Below are positions 1 through 11,651 of a stretch of 64,000 nucleotides of DNA, piece by piece. The notes under the pieces were generated by a model. That model had not been told where the DNA came from, made no database searches, and saw only the letters and a list, made by a program, of their open reading frames with translations. The DNA is from Ophiostoma sp. CBS 140.51. Its lineage: Eukaryota > Ascomycota > Sordariomycetes > Ophiostomatales > Ophiostomataceae. Numbering within the stretch: the stretch's first letter is position 1; every line of letters begins with the position of its first letter. The stretch lies in assembly GCA_029298735.1 (NCBI GenBank), contig JANSLP010000084.1, positions 1-64,000 on the forward strand, given 5' to 3'. Made by a program: the position numbers and the translations under genes.

Positions 1-3000
1 CATCATGAACACTCTATCTGACATAGATATATCACCGCACAAACAAACCGTACATATTCTACTTAAATGAAGTAGCTGTGCGGGTTATTGTCATGTTTCA
101 TATGGCCTCGGAGCTGTCTTATGTTTCTAACGAGCAACAGGTTTTCATTGTAAGACAGACTGTTACTCGAGGCAATCCACAAGAAACAACTACGATATAC
201 CACACATAGCACATATCTTCGCTCATTATTCAGATAGCGTAGAGGCGAATGATAACGTAATTATGTATATCTTCAAGGCTTTTTCGCCTGCTCAGTACGA
301 TGCCTGCACATAATTTGCCAGCCGAGCTGACACCGAGAAACTTTATTCTTAAATTGCCTGAAGGCGAGAAAAGAGGGAGGCAAAAAACAAGGAAAGCCGG
401 GTTGTGTCTGACAGGGTTGCACTACAGCAATGATGAACTGGCATGGTTCTGGCCCCGGCCAGGCTTCATTATGAAAGTATGTATGCTTTGCACCTCTGGG
501 AATCCTACGATATTGTCGATGCCCCAGGCACACCGCATTGTTTGACTGGGCGAATTTTATCCTTTCACGATGCACTCTGCTATTGAGCGATGAGGCACAA
601 CAGGTCGAGCTGCTACCAAATGTTTGGCCACGGTATGGTCTAGACTTCTCGTGCTTTCACGCTCTCGCCATCTACTTGTCCCTGCAATTCTTAAGTGAGC
701 ATGTTCACGATAGTTTTGCTGTAGCTTGGGAGTAGATCTGAACATCTCAATGAAAACACATGTGCCCACTCCCCAAGTCGGAACGAACGTGCCCTCTTCG
801 GTAGTTGCTCGTCTGCCTTGTGTTTATCACCGTTCGAACATCACTCAACCCGGGGGACGATGAAACAAGTGAAAACCTGGCCACGCCTGTACATTCCCAA
901 AATTGAAGGAGAGAGATCGGCGGGAGGGAGCATCTTGACGTTATTCAGTCCCTGCTCCTTATGAATATCCTACGAGAGCATCCTTTTTGGCTCCTTTTGA
1001 CTACATTCTGTTTTTCCATATATGGTTTCCTCTGCTATCCCCAATCCCAGGCATGAAGCGCCTTCTGCCAAGGCAGAGGGCATGGATGTGCAGAGCGCCA
1101 CCCCCTTCCCAATGTCTCTCTCCCTCTCTTTGATCATTCTTGGTCAATTTTGCCGTTTGAGTCCCCGAGAGTCCCCCTTCACTTTTTTCTATTCGGAGAA
1201 TATTCTACTTTTTTCAGGGTCCTTTTTGGATCTACGGAGGACAATTGAACTGGGCTTTCCGTGATCCACCGGCGGCCAAGACTAATAGTACGGTGCTCTT
1301 TCGTCAGATACAAATTGCTACGTCGTATGAGATTTGCACTTCGGGTTTTCTCTCTCTCAAAATTCTCCTTTTCTTCCTGTCGCATGCCTTCTCCCCTCCC
1401 CCATCATCTGGAGCAAGCTTGACGTACGACGTCGACGCTTTCGTTCCCCTGCGGAGGCCGTCGATTGCGATCGTCAAAGGGGTTGCTGGTTGCTGGATTT
1501 TTGGCCTATTTTGGCCGCGAGCCAAGGACGCAAAGCAGGGGCCTTCTGGTCCAAGGCACAAGGCCGGCCAGCGCCAGGTCTGGCCCCAACGGTTTAGCGG
1601 CATACAGGTGCCAGTGCTCGAGCAGGGTCAGTTTGTTTCTGTCTGTTCTCATATTAATTATTTTGTGCCATCATACAGTGTCATGGAGGCAGTTCGAACG
1701 AAAGATGGAAGTGCCTGTCCCCTTATCTGTTGGCCGTGTGGAGATGCGCGTCTGTCGAACTGGCACCCCTTGAACGCCATCCGCTGATGAGAGCAGGGTA
1801 CACACTCGAGACACTCTTACACTCTCTCACTGCCGCAGACTGCCGCTCACACGGCTGTCGGGTCACGCTTGGACGGACGCATCTCGGTCCAAAATCCCGA
1901 GGACGGGGACCCGGCAGAACAGACCGTTGCAAGTATGTGGAAGATACGATGATGCTCACCGCTGCCGCCCCCAAGTCTCTGATGTTTAAATTTTGCATGT
2001 TTCAACAAGCAGTCAGGTGAATGGGCAGGTTGGCGAGCATATTGCCATGTGACCTTGCCGAACCCAGTATCAACAGTGCTGTTAACTGATACTGTCGTAG
2101 CTCCTCGGGCTTCTCTAGGCTGCCCGGGCAAGCATCCCAATTCGTACCAAACCGTACGAGAAAAGACAAAGGTCGCAAGCAAGCGAGCTGGCGAGGTCCC
2201 ATTTGTCAAACCAAAAAGCAAGGCGGCGTGCAGCCCACACGTCGATCTTCAGCACCTGTTTGAGCCTAGGGAAGCAATCCTTCAGTGTCAAGACTGCCAA
2301 TTCAAAGGAGCTGTTCCTGTCCATTGTTGAAGCGCGTGGGAAGGAGCTTTGATGGGGGCAAAACTCGAGGGGTAGGCGAACATACAATAGGCGCTGTTCC
2401 GGTTGCAGCCTCAGATGGCAGAGCTGTCAACGGAGGCTCTCGCCTTTGCCACCACTTGTGCCTTGGGAGGTCTGGGGAACGGGCCATGCCTGAGTGACAG
2501 GAGGAAGAGTTTGGCATTGTCAGCGACTTGAGTGGCTCGTGGCCCAGTCTTCGAGTGCGGCCCTTTTTCTCTTCTGATTTTCTTGGTGGCAGCTTTTTGG
2601 TGGCACGTCGTCGGACCCGGAGCAAAGTCACCGGTGGCATGTGTTTTCCCTGTTACCCTTCCAGCCTCTCTACCATTCAAACAACAGGGCCTCAAGGGCT
2701 TCAGCACCCCCGGCCCGCCTGTCGCTTGTCTCTGACAGCGGTGACCCTTGTCTCTCGTCCCTTGTTCCCTGGTCAGGCTGGGGGGACGGCGCCGTGACCC
2801 GTTATCTGTACCTCTCTGTCAGTGCTCTGTATGCGAAACCTCTCTTCCAAGGTCACATTGCAGAGCTCGGCTGCGTCCCCTATATAGTGCAACTTGTACC
2901 CAGTACCAAGGAAAGCAGCAGAGGAACAAGTCAATTGGTGCACAAAAAAAGAAAGAGAAAAAAGTGGTCCCAAGATTGGCTCTAATCTTAACCGGGGCAA

Positions 3001-4100
3001 GCGCTGTCTGACAGGATCACGCGGGATTGGCCAGTCACCCTCCTCCAATGGTGCGAAACAAAGAGCAGAAAAGGCAAGGACGGCAGGAGAGTCCACGAAG
3101 AAAGAGCGATGAGAAGGGAGGAACAAAAAAGGCAAGAGACAAAAAAGGAGACTAAGCGACACACGAAAAAAATCAACAGCAAAAAACAAAGCCCGGACGG
3201 CAGGCGCGTGTTTATCCCGTATATCTTTAGGCCTTTTGGCGCCGGAGTGCGAATTAAAGAGGGTTAGCACTGTACGCCAAAGTGTGAAGTCGCCATCTTC
3301 TTTGTCGCGCACCGCCATCTCGCATCCTCCCGCCTTCTCTCGAGTCTATGCTCTAGCTAGCTAACTCTATGTGAGTCCGTCAATTGTGCCATAATTGAGT
3401 CTGGTTCCGCCGACAAAAGCATGAATGCCCTCTGAAGACTGGCAAAGAACATGAGAAAATAGAAGGAAGGCAGAAGGGGGGAAGCAGAAAAGGCTTGTGC
3501 TTTTGTGACAGACCCACCAGTGACGTCAATGGCTTGAAAAGGGGGGCCCACCACGGTTCGGCAGGTGTGGGCAAAAAGGGCAGGCACAGAAGGCGGGAAG
3601 TACATAAACTCTGCTCCATAATATGTTGTACGTAGCAAATGGAAAGATACAGCTGATAACTCGATAATGGGGGACATCTGTGAACACCATCTTCACCACA
3701 GCAATTAAAGGACAAGATCCAAATATCGACACACACTTGTATGGGATTCTGTATTTTGCGCGCCAGTGACATCAGGATCGGTACTTTTGACATTTGTCCG
3801 CGGACCATCGCCGTACGCTCCGATGTATTCGTGACTTGGCAATGGCCCGAAACAAGACGATCCCAGTCGTGAGTCCCAGCTTGTGATCTCCATCCTTTCT
3901 TTTATTCCTTGTTTGTCGAACTGGTCCGTAGATAGCAACTATGCAGACTATCAAACGAGCCCATATTGCCTCTCCCTCCGTTTCGAATTCAGAATGTAGA
4001 TGGCCAGGCCCTGACGATCGGATAAGAGAAACAAAGGAAGGAACATGAGAGCGAGAGTGAGAATCAAGAGAGGTCTCTTGATGGCCTTTGTCGCACTGCA
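1..4100. other. Non-coding region without a supportable gene
   Basis: Open frames here are short, lack family resemblance, and overlap on both strands without a codon pattern. The longest (+ strand, about 1245-1787) reads as arbitrary sequence with no recognisable domain. A TATATA-like stretch lies near 2880. I see no tRNA, repeat array or transposon ORF. The region is probably intergenic or upstream regulatory DNA of the kinase gene downstream, or it may hold untranslated transcripts that cannot be recognised by eye. Confidence 0.5.
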
Positions 4101-6541
4101 GGCAAGAACGACCCCGTGATAGCCACAGGTCCTACCTTATCGTGCTGTTGCTGCAGCTATCCTTTTCTTGCCCTTTTCATACTTTTCGCAAATGCCCACG
4201 TTCGCTCTTGCCTGCTGTCTTCACGCTCTTCACTCGTACCTTCCTTTTGCCATATTTTCTGCAGATGTGTTGCTTTTGCCCGCTCCTTCCTGCGCAGTGC
4301 CCGCTTCCCTGCAGCCTGCAGTCTTCCCACCACCTGCATGCTCTTGGCGTCTCTGTTCTTTCGTTGAATACGGAGAAAAGAGCCAGCTGGACGCTTTCCG
4401 TAGATACAAAACATAAAATACATACGCTGTATCGCCTAGCAAAGGACTCGTATTGGCTCCTGCCGGCAGCGACTCACAGAAAACGGTGCCGGTCAGCCCT
4501 CGTCGGCCTCAATTTGTTTGGTTCCTATGTGTCTCGCCTGTCCCGCCTTCCTTCCGTGCAAACGGAAGATACTCGTCGTTCTTTCCTCTCGTGGCCCAGG
4601 TCACGAGCAGCACCTTCCCGTCGAGTCGATATTCAGGAGTGTCTCTGCCCTCTGCACTTTCCGCACTGGCAGACCACTTGCGTGTCCCTTTCCTCGCTTC
4701 CTCACCGTTTTCTATTTCTCCCCTTCCGTCTTTTTTAGCCTCTCGCATCCCTCAAAAAAAGACGCGCCGTCTCCAGGGACCAAAACAAAAAAGAGAAAAA
4801 AAACCGCTGCACAAATATCGACCACAAAAAAAATTACGAGACTCGCCTGCGCAAGTCCCAAAGTCGCCTCCGCCCAAAAAGCACGCCGTTAGATCCGTCC
4901 GCCGCCGTCCCATCGACTCCCATCCACACACACGTTCGCACTTTGCCCACACGGCGCCCACTCTTTGCCCACCTCCACCTCAACACGAAACCCTTTTTTT
5001 TTTGTGGCGCCGCCTCTGCTGCCCTATCCCATCGACTTGCCCCCCTAGACCCGTTCGGGCGCCCTTTCACGCCTTTCTCGCTTCCCCGTACAGTGCGGCT
5101 CGCACGACATCTGCGCTCAGAACCGACCGTTTCTTTCACTGGCTTCTGGTTACTCTGAACGGCTTTTTGCTGCTCGCCCTGTCCCTCTCTCCCTCGCGTG
5201 GTCTCCCTATCCCACCACCCTTCTGTCTCGCCAACCCCTTTCCGATTCTCGTCGCACTCTCTTTGTCGGGCACAAAATTTACTGTGTTCTTCACATTGCT
5301 CCGACACTATTCAGCCGGCCCATATTCAACTCGTTTTGCTGCCCTCAAGCTGGCAAACTTGTGAACGAAGCAGACACCCGCTTTGTCGACGAACCAGCAC
5401 GCCGGAAACATATTGTTGACGAGACACAAGGCCCCCAGGGCACATGTGCTGAATAGACGAGGTGAGTTGCTCAACCAGGGGGGTGCTTCTGCTGTTGCTT
5501 CCCCTCCCATGTCACCTTGGGCTGCAGTGGCGATCCAATAGCCAACGCTTCCCCGGGCATCTTGCCAACCAGGCCCTACGAGTAAACACCAGTTCAGACC
5601 AGTCGAGCCAGTCTCTCAGTCTTCCTCGGCCCCCTTGTATCGCTAGCCAGCCCACCGCCACTGACGCTCCCGCTATCTCCCACCATCTCCCACCATCTCT
5701 CTTTCTTTGCCCCCTCCCTGGAGCCTCTTTCCGTCACCTCTATTTGTTTGTTAGTTACCCTGAAAGCACCCACTTTCCCCCACTCTATCGGCCCATCAGG
5801 CCTGTGTCCCCTCTCTTTTCGCTTTTCTGGCTCCTCTCTCTTTCCTTCTCCGCCGTCCGCCTCCCTGGCCCTTACCTCCCTCTCTTTCTCACTTTCCATT
5901 TTGCTAACAGTCTCTATTCCCATCTCGACTTGGCAGCCCCGGCAAACACGCCTAACGACTGCTGGCGGCAGACAAGCCTCCCACTACTGCCTTCCTTTTT
6001 CCCTCCTAACTCACTCGCTTCTTTTCTTAGCAATCTGCTCCTGCAACCCTTTTTTTCTCTTATCCAGCATTCTGACAGTTTCTCGTATTCCCCCCTCGAT
6101 ATTCCCTCCATTTCTCTCAGTTCCTTTCGATTCTTTCCACCCTCGCGATTTTCACGACTGTTTTCATCGAAACTTCATCGACACGGCGACGATACACGTC
6201 GAGCAGCATCCGCCGCTCTCGAGTTCGCAACCATCTCGTTTGCCGCCTTTCTTTTGAGCGCCTGTCTCTCCCTGGCCGTCTTTCCCGACCCCTACCGCAA
6301 CGAAGCCTTGAGCGCGTCGAAGCCTCAAAGGGCGACCTCTCCCCGTTTGGGGGATCGCCACGTACAAAGCGGACTCGTTTCGAGCCCGAACTTCACGAAA
6401 CTCGCATTTATCGCTTCGAGGTTCCCCTAGGACCGTTGTCGCCCTTTTGTCGAGCTCGTTCATTCGAGTTAAGGCGGAGGATCCCACTATCTACGCGCTC
6501 CCCACCCCCTCTCTTTTTCTTTCGTTTTCCTGTTTTCAACT
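4100..6541 (+). promoter_or_regulatory. Pyrimidine-rich leader of the hybrid histidine kinase gene, with candidate 5'-UTR intron
   Basis: The + strand becomes strongly C/T-rich from about 4.1 kb to the kinase start, as in promoters and long 5' leaders of many filamentous ascomycetes. A consensus donor GTGAGT starts at 5462. Two good acceptors follow: GCTAAC then GGCAG ending at 5936, and CCTAAC then a pyrimidine tract and CTTAG ending at 6030. Either would give a 5'-UTR intron of about 475 or 569 bp. Open frames in this stretch are Pro/Ser/Leu-rich by composition only and are not called as genes. Transcription start and intron use are inferred. Confidence 0.4.
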
Positions 6542-9500
6542 ATGACTGTCGTCGCAACGACAATGGCCGACGACGATACACTCTACACCGCCGTCGCGGC
6601 CTTTATCACGCCGCTGGCAATCTCGACCGACTCGACTGCGACCATCGTTGCGTCGCGCAATGCGGCCGACCATGTCAATCTTCCCGGCCAGGACTCTGCT
6701 GCGAAACGTCATCTCGAGTCAGAAATCTCTTCCCTTATTCGCCGCATACATCAACTCGAATCCCGCGCCATCTGCAATACCAGCGGCTCCGTCTTCTCCA
6801 GCTCAGCTTTCCCCGATACGCCAAATGAAGCGGCCGATTCACTCTTTGGCGATGAGGGCCACACGCCTTCCTCGACCGCAAGCGCTACCGCGATCAACGG
6901 CGGTGGCAGCCTCACATCGAGCACAGCCCCTGTCGCGTCAGTAGCATCACGTATGGCCCAGACGCTTTCTGCTTCTGATAGCGCGCGTAGCAGCTTCGGC
7001 GAGGACCGTCTCTCACCCGCTGGCGGCCCGCTGACCGACGAGGCTCTGGCTGGCCTGCGCGACCACGTGGACGACCAGTCTAAGCTGCTTGACACCCAGC
7101 GCCAGGAGCTCGCTGGCGTCAACGCACAGCTTCTGGAGCAAAAGAGTCTGCAGGAGCGCACGCTTCAGCTGCTTGAGCAGCAACGCGTCGCCACTCTCGA
7201 GCGCGAGCTCTGGAAGCACCAGAAGGCCAACGAGGCTTTCCAAAAGGCTCTCCGAGAAATCGGTGAGATTGTCACCGCCGTTGCGCGTGGTGACCTCTCC
7301 AAGAAGGTCCGCATGAACACAGTGGAGATGGACCCTGAAATCACCACTTTCAAGCGCACCATCAATACCATGATGGACCAGCTCCAAGTTTTCTCCAGCG
7401 AAGTGTCCCGTGTGGCTCGTGAAGTCGGCACCGAGGGTATTCTTGGTGGCCAGGCCCAGATCCAGGGCGTCGACGGCACATGGAAGGAGTTGACCGACAA
7501 CGTCAACATCATGGCGCAAAACCTGACGGACCAGGTGCGTGAGATTGCGTCTGTCACCACGGCTGTCGCGTTCGGTGACCTCACCAAGAAGATTGAGCGT
7601 CCCGCGCGTGGCGAAATTCTACAGCTCCAACAAACTATCAACACAATGGTCGATCAACTGAGAACGTTCGCATCCGAGGTTACCCGTGTCGCGCGCGATG
7701 TCGGTACTGAGGGTATGCTCGGCGGTCAAGCAGATGTCGAAGGTGTCAAGGGCATGTGGAACGAACTTACAGTGAATGTGAACGCCATGGCGAACAACCT
7801 CACCACCCAAGTGAGAGATATTATCAAGGTCACAACGGCAGTCGCCAAGGGCGATCTTACACAGAAGGTTCAGGCGGAGTGCCGCGGCGAGATCTTCGAG
7901 CTCAAGAAGACCATCAACTCCATGGTTGACCAACTGCAGCAGTTCGCCCGCGAGGTCACCAAGATTGCCCGTGAGGTCGGCACGGAGGGTCGCCTTGGCG
8001 GTCAGGCTACTGTCCACGATGTCGAGGGCACGTGGCGCGACCTTACCGAGAATGTCAACGGTATGGCCATGAATCTGACAACACAAGTGCGAGAAATCGC
8101 AAAGGTCACGACTGCGGTGGCCAAGGGCGATCTCACGAAGAAGATTGGCGTGGAGGTGCGCGGCGAGATTTTGGATCTCAAGAACACCATCAACACCATG
8201 GTGGACCGTCTTGGCACCTTCGCCTTCGAGGTCAGCAAGGTCGCCCGCGAGGTCGGAACGGACGGTACGCTTGGTGGCCAGGCCCAGGTCGACAATGTTG
8301 AGGGCAAGTGGAAGGACCTCACTGAGAACGTGAACACGATGGCGTCGAACCTGACGTCCCAGGTGCGGAACATCTCCAACGTCACGCAGGCCATTGCCAA
8401 CGGCGACATGTCGCGCAAGATCGACGTTGAGGCAAAGGGTGAAATTCTCATTCTCAAGGAGACCATCAACAATATGGTTGACCGACTGTCCGTATTCTGT
8501 AACGAGGTGCAGCGTGTCGCCAAGGACGTGGGCGTCGATGGTATCATGGGTGGTCAAGCCGACATTGCTGGCCTAAAGGGCCGTTGGAAGGAAATTACCA
8601 CGGACGTCAACACAATGGCCAACAACCTGACGGCACAGGTGCGCGCGTTCGGTGACATCACTAACGCCGCCACAGACGGCGACTTTACGAAACTTGTCGA
8701 GGTTGAGGCGTCGGGCGAGATGGACGAGCTGAAGAAGAAGATCAACCAGATGGTGTACAACCTTCGTGACTCCATCCAGCGCAACACGCAGGCCCGTGAG
8801 GCTGCCGAGTTGGCCAACAAGACCAAGTCCGAGTTCCTCGCCAACATGTCGCACGAGATCCGAACGCCAATGAACGGTATCATTGGCATGACGCAGCTCA
8901 CACTCGACACCGATCTCACCCAGTACCAGCGTGAGATGTTGAACATTGTCAACAACCTGGCCAACTCCTTACTCACCATTATCGACGACATTCTCGATCT
9001 GTCTAAGATTGAGGCCCGCCGCATGGTCATTGAGGAAATCCCTTACACGCTCCGTGGCACTGTCTTCAACGCACTTAAGACGCTCGCCGTTAAGGCCAAC
9101 GAGAAGTTCCTCGACCTCACCTTCCACGTCGACAGCTCTGTTCCCGACCACGTCGTTGGTGACTCGTTCCGTCTGCGCCAGATTATCCTCAACCTTGTCG
9201 GTAATGCTATCAAGTTCACCGAGCGTGGTGAGGTCAGTCTGACGATCCGCAAGGCCAGCCAGGTTCACTGCAACCTCGATGAGTACGCCATCGAGTTTGT
9301 CGTCTCCGACACAGGTATCGGTATCCCGTCCGACAAGCTCGACCTGATTTTCGACACCTTCCAGCAGGCCGATGGCTCGATGACCCGCAAATTTGGTGGT
9401 ACCGGTCTTGGTCTCTCCATCTCCAAGCGCCTCGTCAGCCTCATGGGTGGTGATGTCTGGGTCAAGAGTGAGTACGGCAAGGGTAGTTCGTTCTACTTCA

Positions 9501-10734
9501 CGTGCGTGGTTCGCCTCGCCGAGAACGACGTTGCTCTTATTCACAAGCAGCTCAACCCGTACCGTGGCCACCAGGTCCTGTTTATCGACAAGGGCCTCAA
9601 CCCCGTCAGCGACCAGATCGTCACCATGCTTGGCACCCTGGGTCTTGTGCCCATCGTCGTTGACTCGGAACGCAACCCGTCACTGGCCCAGGCCCGTGCC
9701 AAGGGCTCGCCGCCCAAGGACGTCATTATCGTTGTCGACTCGCTCGAGACCGCACGCCGTCTGCAGTCCATCAATAAGTTTGAGTACGTGCCCATCGTGC
9801 TGCTAGCGCCAGTCGTTCACGTCAGCCTCAAGTCGTGCATTGAGCTGGGTGTGACCTCGTTCATGACCACGCCCTGCAAGCTCATCGATCTCGCCAACGG
9901 TATGGTGCCGGCTCTCGAGAACCGCGCCACGCCCTCTCTGGCCGACAACACCAAGTCGTTTGAGATTCTTCTGGCCGAAGACAACACAGTCAACCAGCGC
10001 CTTGCTGTCAAGATTCTCGAAAAGTACCACCACGTGGTTACTGTCGTCGGCAACGGTGAGGAGGCTGTGGAGGCCGTCAAGCGCCGCAACTTCGATGTCA
10101 TCTTGATGGACGTGCAGATGCCCATCATGGGTGGTTTCGAGGCCACCAGCAAGATCCGCGAGTACGAGCGCAATCTCGGCGGCACCCAGCGTACGCCCAT
10201 TATTGCCCTGACGGCCCACGCCATGATGGGTGATCGTGAGAAGTGTATACAGGCTCAGATGGACGAGTACCTGTCGAAGCCGCTACAACAGAACCACCTT
10301 ATCGAGACGATCCTCAAGTGCGCGACGCTTGGCGGCGCCCTGCTCGAGAAGAACCGCGAGCGCGAGCTAGCGCGTCAGGTCGACTCAAAGGGCGGCTCCA
10401 ACGCGGCCACCGCTGCGTCGTCCCCCGGCGCCACGACCTCGGCCTCCGCCCTGTCCCTCCGGCCACAAATCAACCGTGCCACCACCGTGGCTGATGCTGC
10501 CAATGCCTCCATGGCCGCCGCCGCAGCGACCGCCGCCGCGGACCTGCACAATGCGCAGCACGGTAAGGATGCACAACGCCAAGCCGAGACCATTTCAAGG
10601 GCAAGCAGACGATAGGGACGAGAGGACCTCCACTTGTTTCCCTTCCTCCTCCCTTATGTCTTGTGTGTTTTCTGAGAACAGCGGGATGTACTAACATTCC
10701 GTTTTCTTTTTTTACAGCTTCTTCGCGCGCATAG
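6542..10734 (+). CDS. nik1: Group III hybrid histidine kinase (Nik1/Os-1 type)
   Basis: Cytosolic osmosensing hybrid histidine kinase that acts upstream of the HOG-type MAP-kinase cascade; in this family it is the target pathway of phenylpyrrole and dicarboximide fungicides. Residue numbers are from the first ATG. Six HAMP units repeat every 92 residues from about 230 to 760, each with an A-x-GD-hydrophobic core. The HisKA phospho-acceptor is H771 in SHEIRTPMNG. The ATPase has N888 (N box), D923 (DTGIGIP) and G953 (GTGLGLS). The receiver has E1146/D1147, phospho-acceptor D1190 (LMDVQMP) and K1246. All catalytic residues are present. There is no transmembrane segment, as expected for group III. 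The second ATG (6563, context ACAATGGCC) is a stronger start and gives a family-like N-terminus. The open frame runs to 10615, but a GTAAGG donor at 10563 and a TACTAAC...TTTACAG acceptor ending at 10717 imply a short last exon ending at TAG 10734 (about 1,345 residues). Confidence 0.95.
10563..10717 (+). other. Predicted 3' intron of the kinase gene
   Basis: Donor GTAAGG at 10563, branch-like TACTAAC at 10689-10695, then a T-rich tract and ACAG ending at 10717. Splicing joins phase 1 to codons for A-S-S-R-A and stop TAG at 10732-10734, replacing the final 17 residues of the unspliced frame. The length of 155 bp is normal for fungal introns. The prediction rests on splice signals alone. Confidence 0.6.
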
Positions 10735-11651
10735 TAGCTAGAGATTTTCGTTCGATCTCGTTCGATTGGGAGAGAGAGAGTCTCGCTTCATGAGTGTTTC
10801 CTCCCACGGTGTTATTCGACTACCCCCTTCTACGGCGTTTCCACTCCCGAGCAACTTTGTTTGTTTTTGTCTGGTTTTCCCTTGAATCTTTTTGGTCATC
10901 TTTGCAAATCTATTTTGGGTTTCACTGGTATTATGGTTTTTTTACTCTTTTGGTGAGGGGACTTTTTCCAACAGCTCGAGGAAAGAAGAATGAGAAGAGA
11001 ACTATGGTATGAGACCAAGTGTCTTTTCTCTTTACTCAACTCGCCCTCAAGGGATCTGAAGGGGAAGCGAACATGATCGCATCATCATTTGGCGTTTACG
11101 AAGTTTTTTTTATTGCTGCCTCTTTGTCATTTTTGGTTTTCATTTTTTCATGTTTTTATGCTCTTCGAGGTCTGGATCTTGTTCAGTTGCTCATCTCATG
11201 TTATGTCCTCCTTTTCTTTTATTTACTTTCCATAATATGGGCCATACAGCCATGGGCCCGCGACGGCTTGTTTCAATTTTATTCCACTGGTTTTGATTGT
11301 CATGAAACTTTTTTCAGAAATGATGTTAAAAAGGAACGATGTGCTTTATTTGTTGTCTGTTTTGGTATGAAAGATAAACCTCATATGTCGCAGTGAATGT
11401 TGTGTTAGATCTCATATAAACGCCAAAATATCACCATGAATTGTTTACATATGACCAATGTTCGCTCTACACGACGTATCAATGCTTCAAAAATTACGTG
11501 CCTTACATGTGACTGATGTGTCTTTCCATTCCGATCTAGATCTATTTTTGCCGTAACAAACGATACATGCAAGGACGACCGCCGGAACCAACCCCGTAGA
11601 TCTGCCCTTTGTTCTTCGCCCTCCGCCCTTGGCCCCTCGATCCATCTCCAT
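10735..11651. other. 3' flank between kinase gene and minus-strand coiled-coil gene
   Basis: T-rich sequence likely holding the 3' UTR of the kinase gene (+) and the 3' UTR of the convergent minus-strand gene. A + strand frame at 11019-11396 is Phe/Leu-rich because of T-rich composition and is not supported as a gene. Confidence 0.5.

Noticed and set aside
4453..6430. Two 300-codon Pro/Ser/Leu-rich frames upstream of the kinase
   Set aside because: They follow from the C/T-rich leader, lack domains, and overlap good 5'-UTR intron signals.
7619..9571. Antisense frames across the kinase (minus 7619-8557 and 8969-9571)
   Set aside because: Their repeated pattern every 92 residues is the HAMP repeat read backwards; the sense strand carries intact catalytic motifs.
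11019..11396. Plus-strand 125-codon hydrophobic frame after the kinase gene
   Set aside because: T-rich composition gives Phe/Leu runs; it sits in the probable 3' UTR and has no family resemblance.
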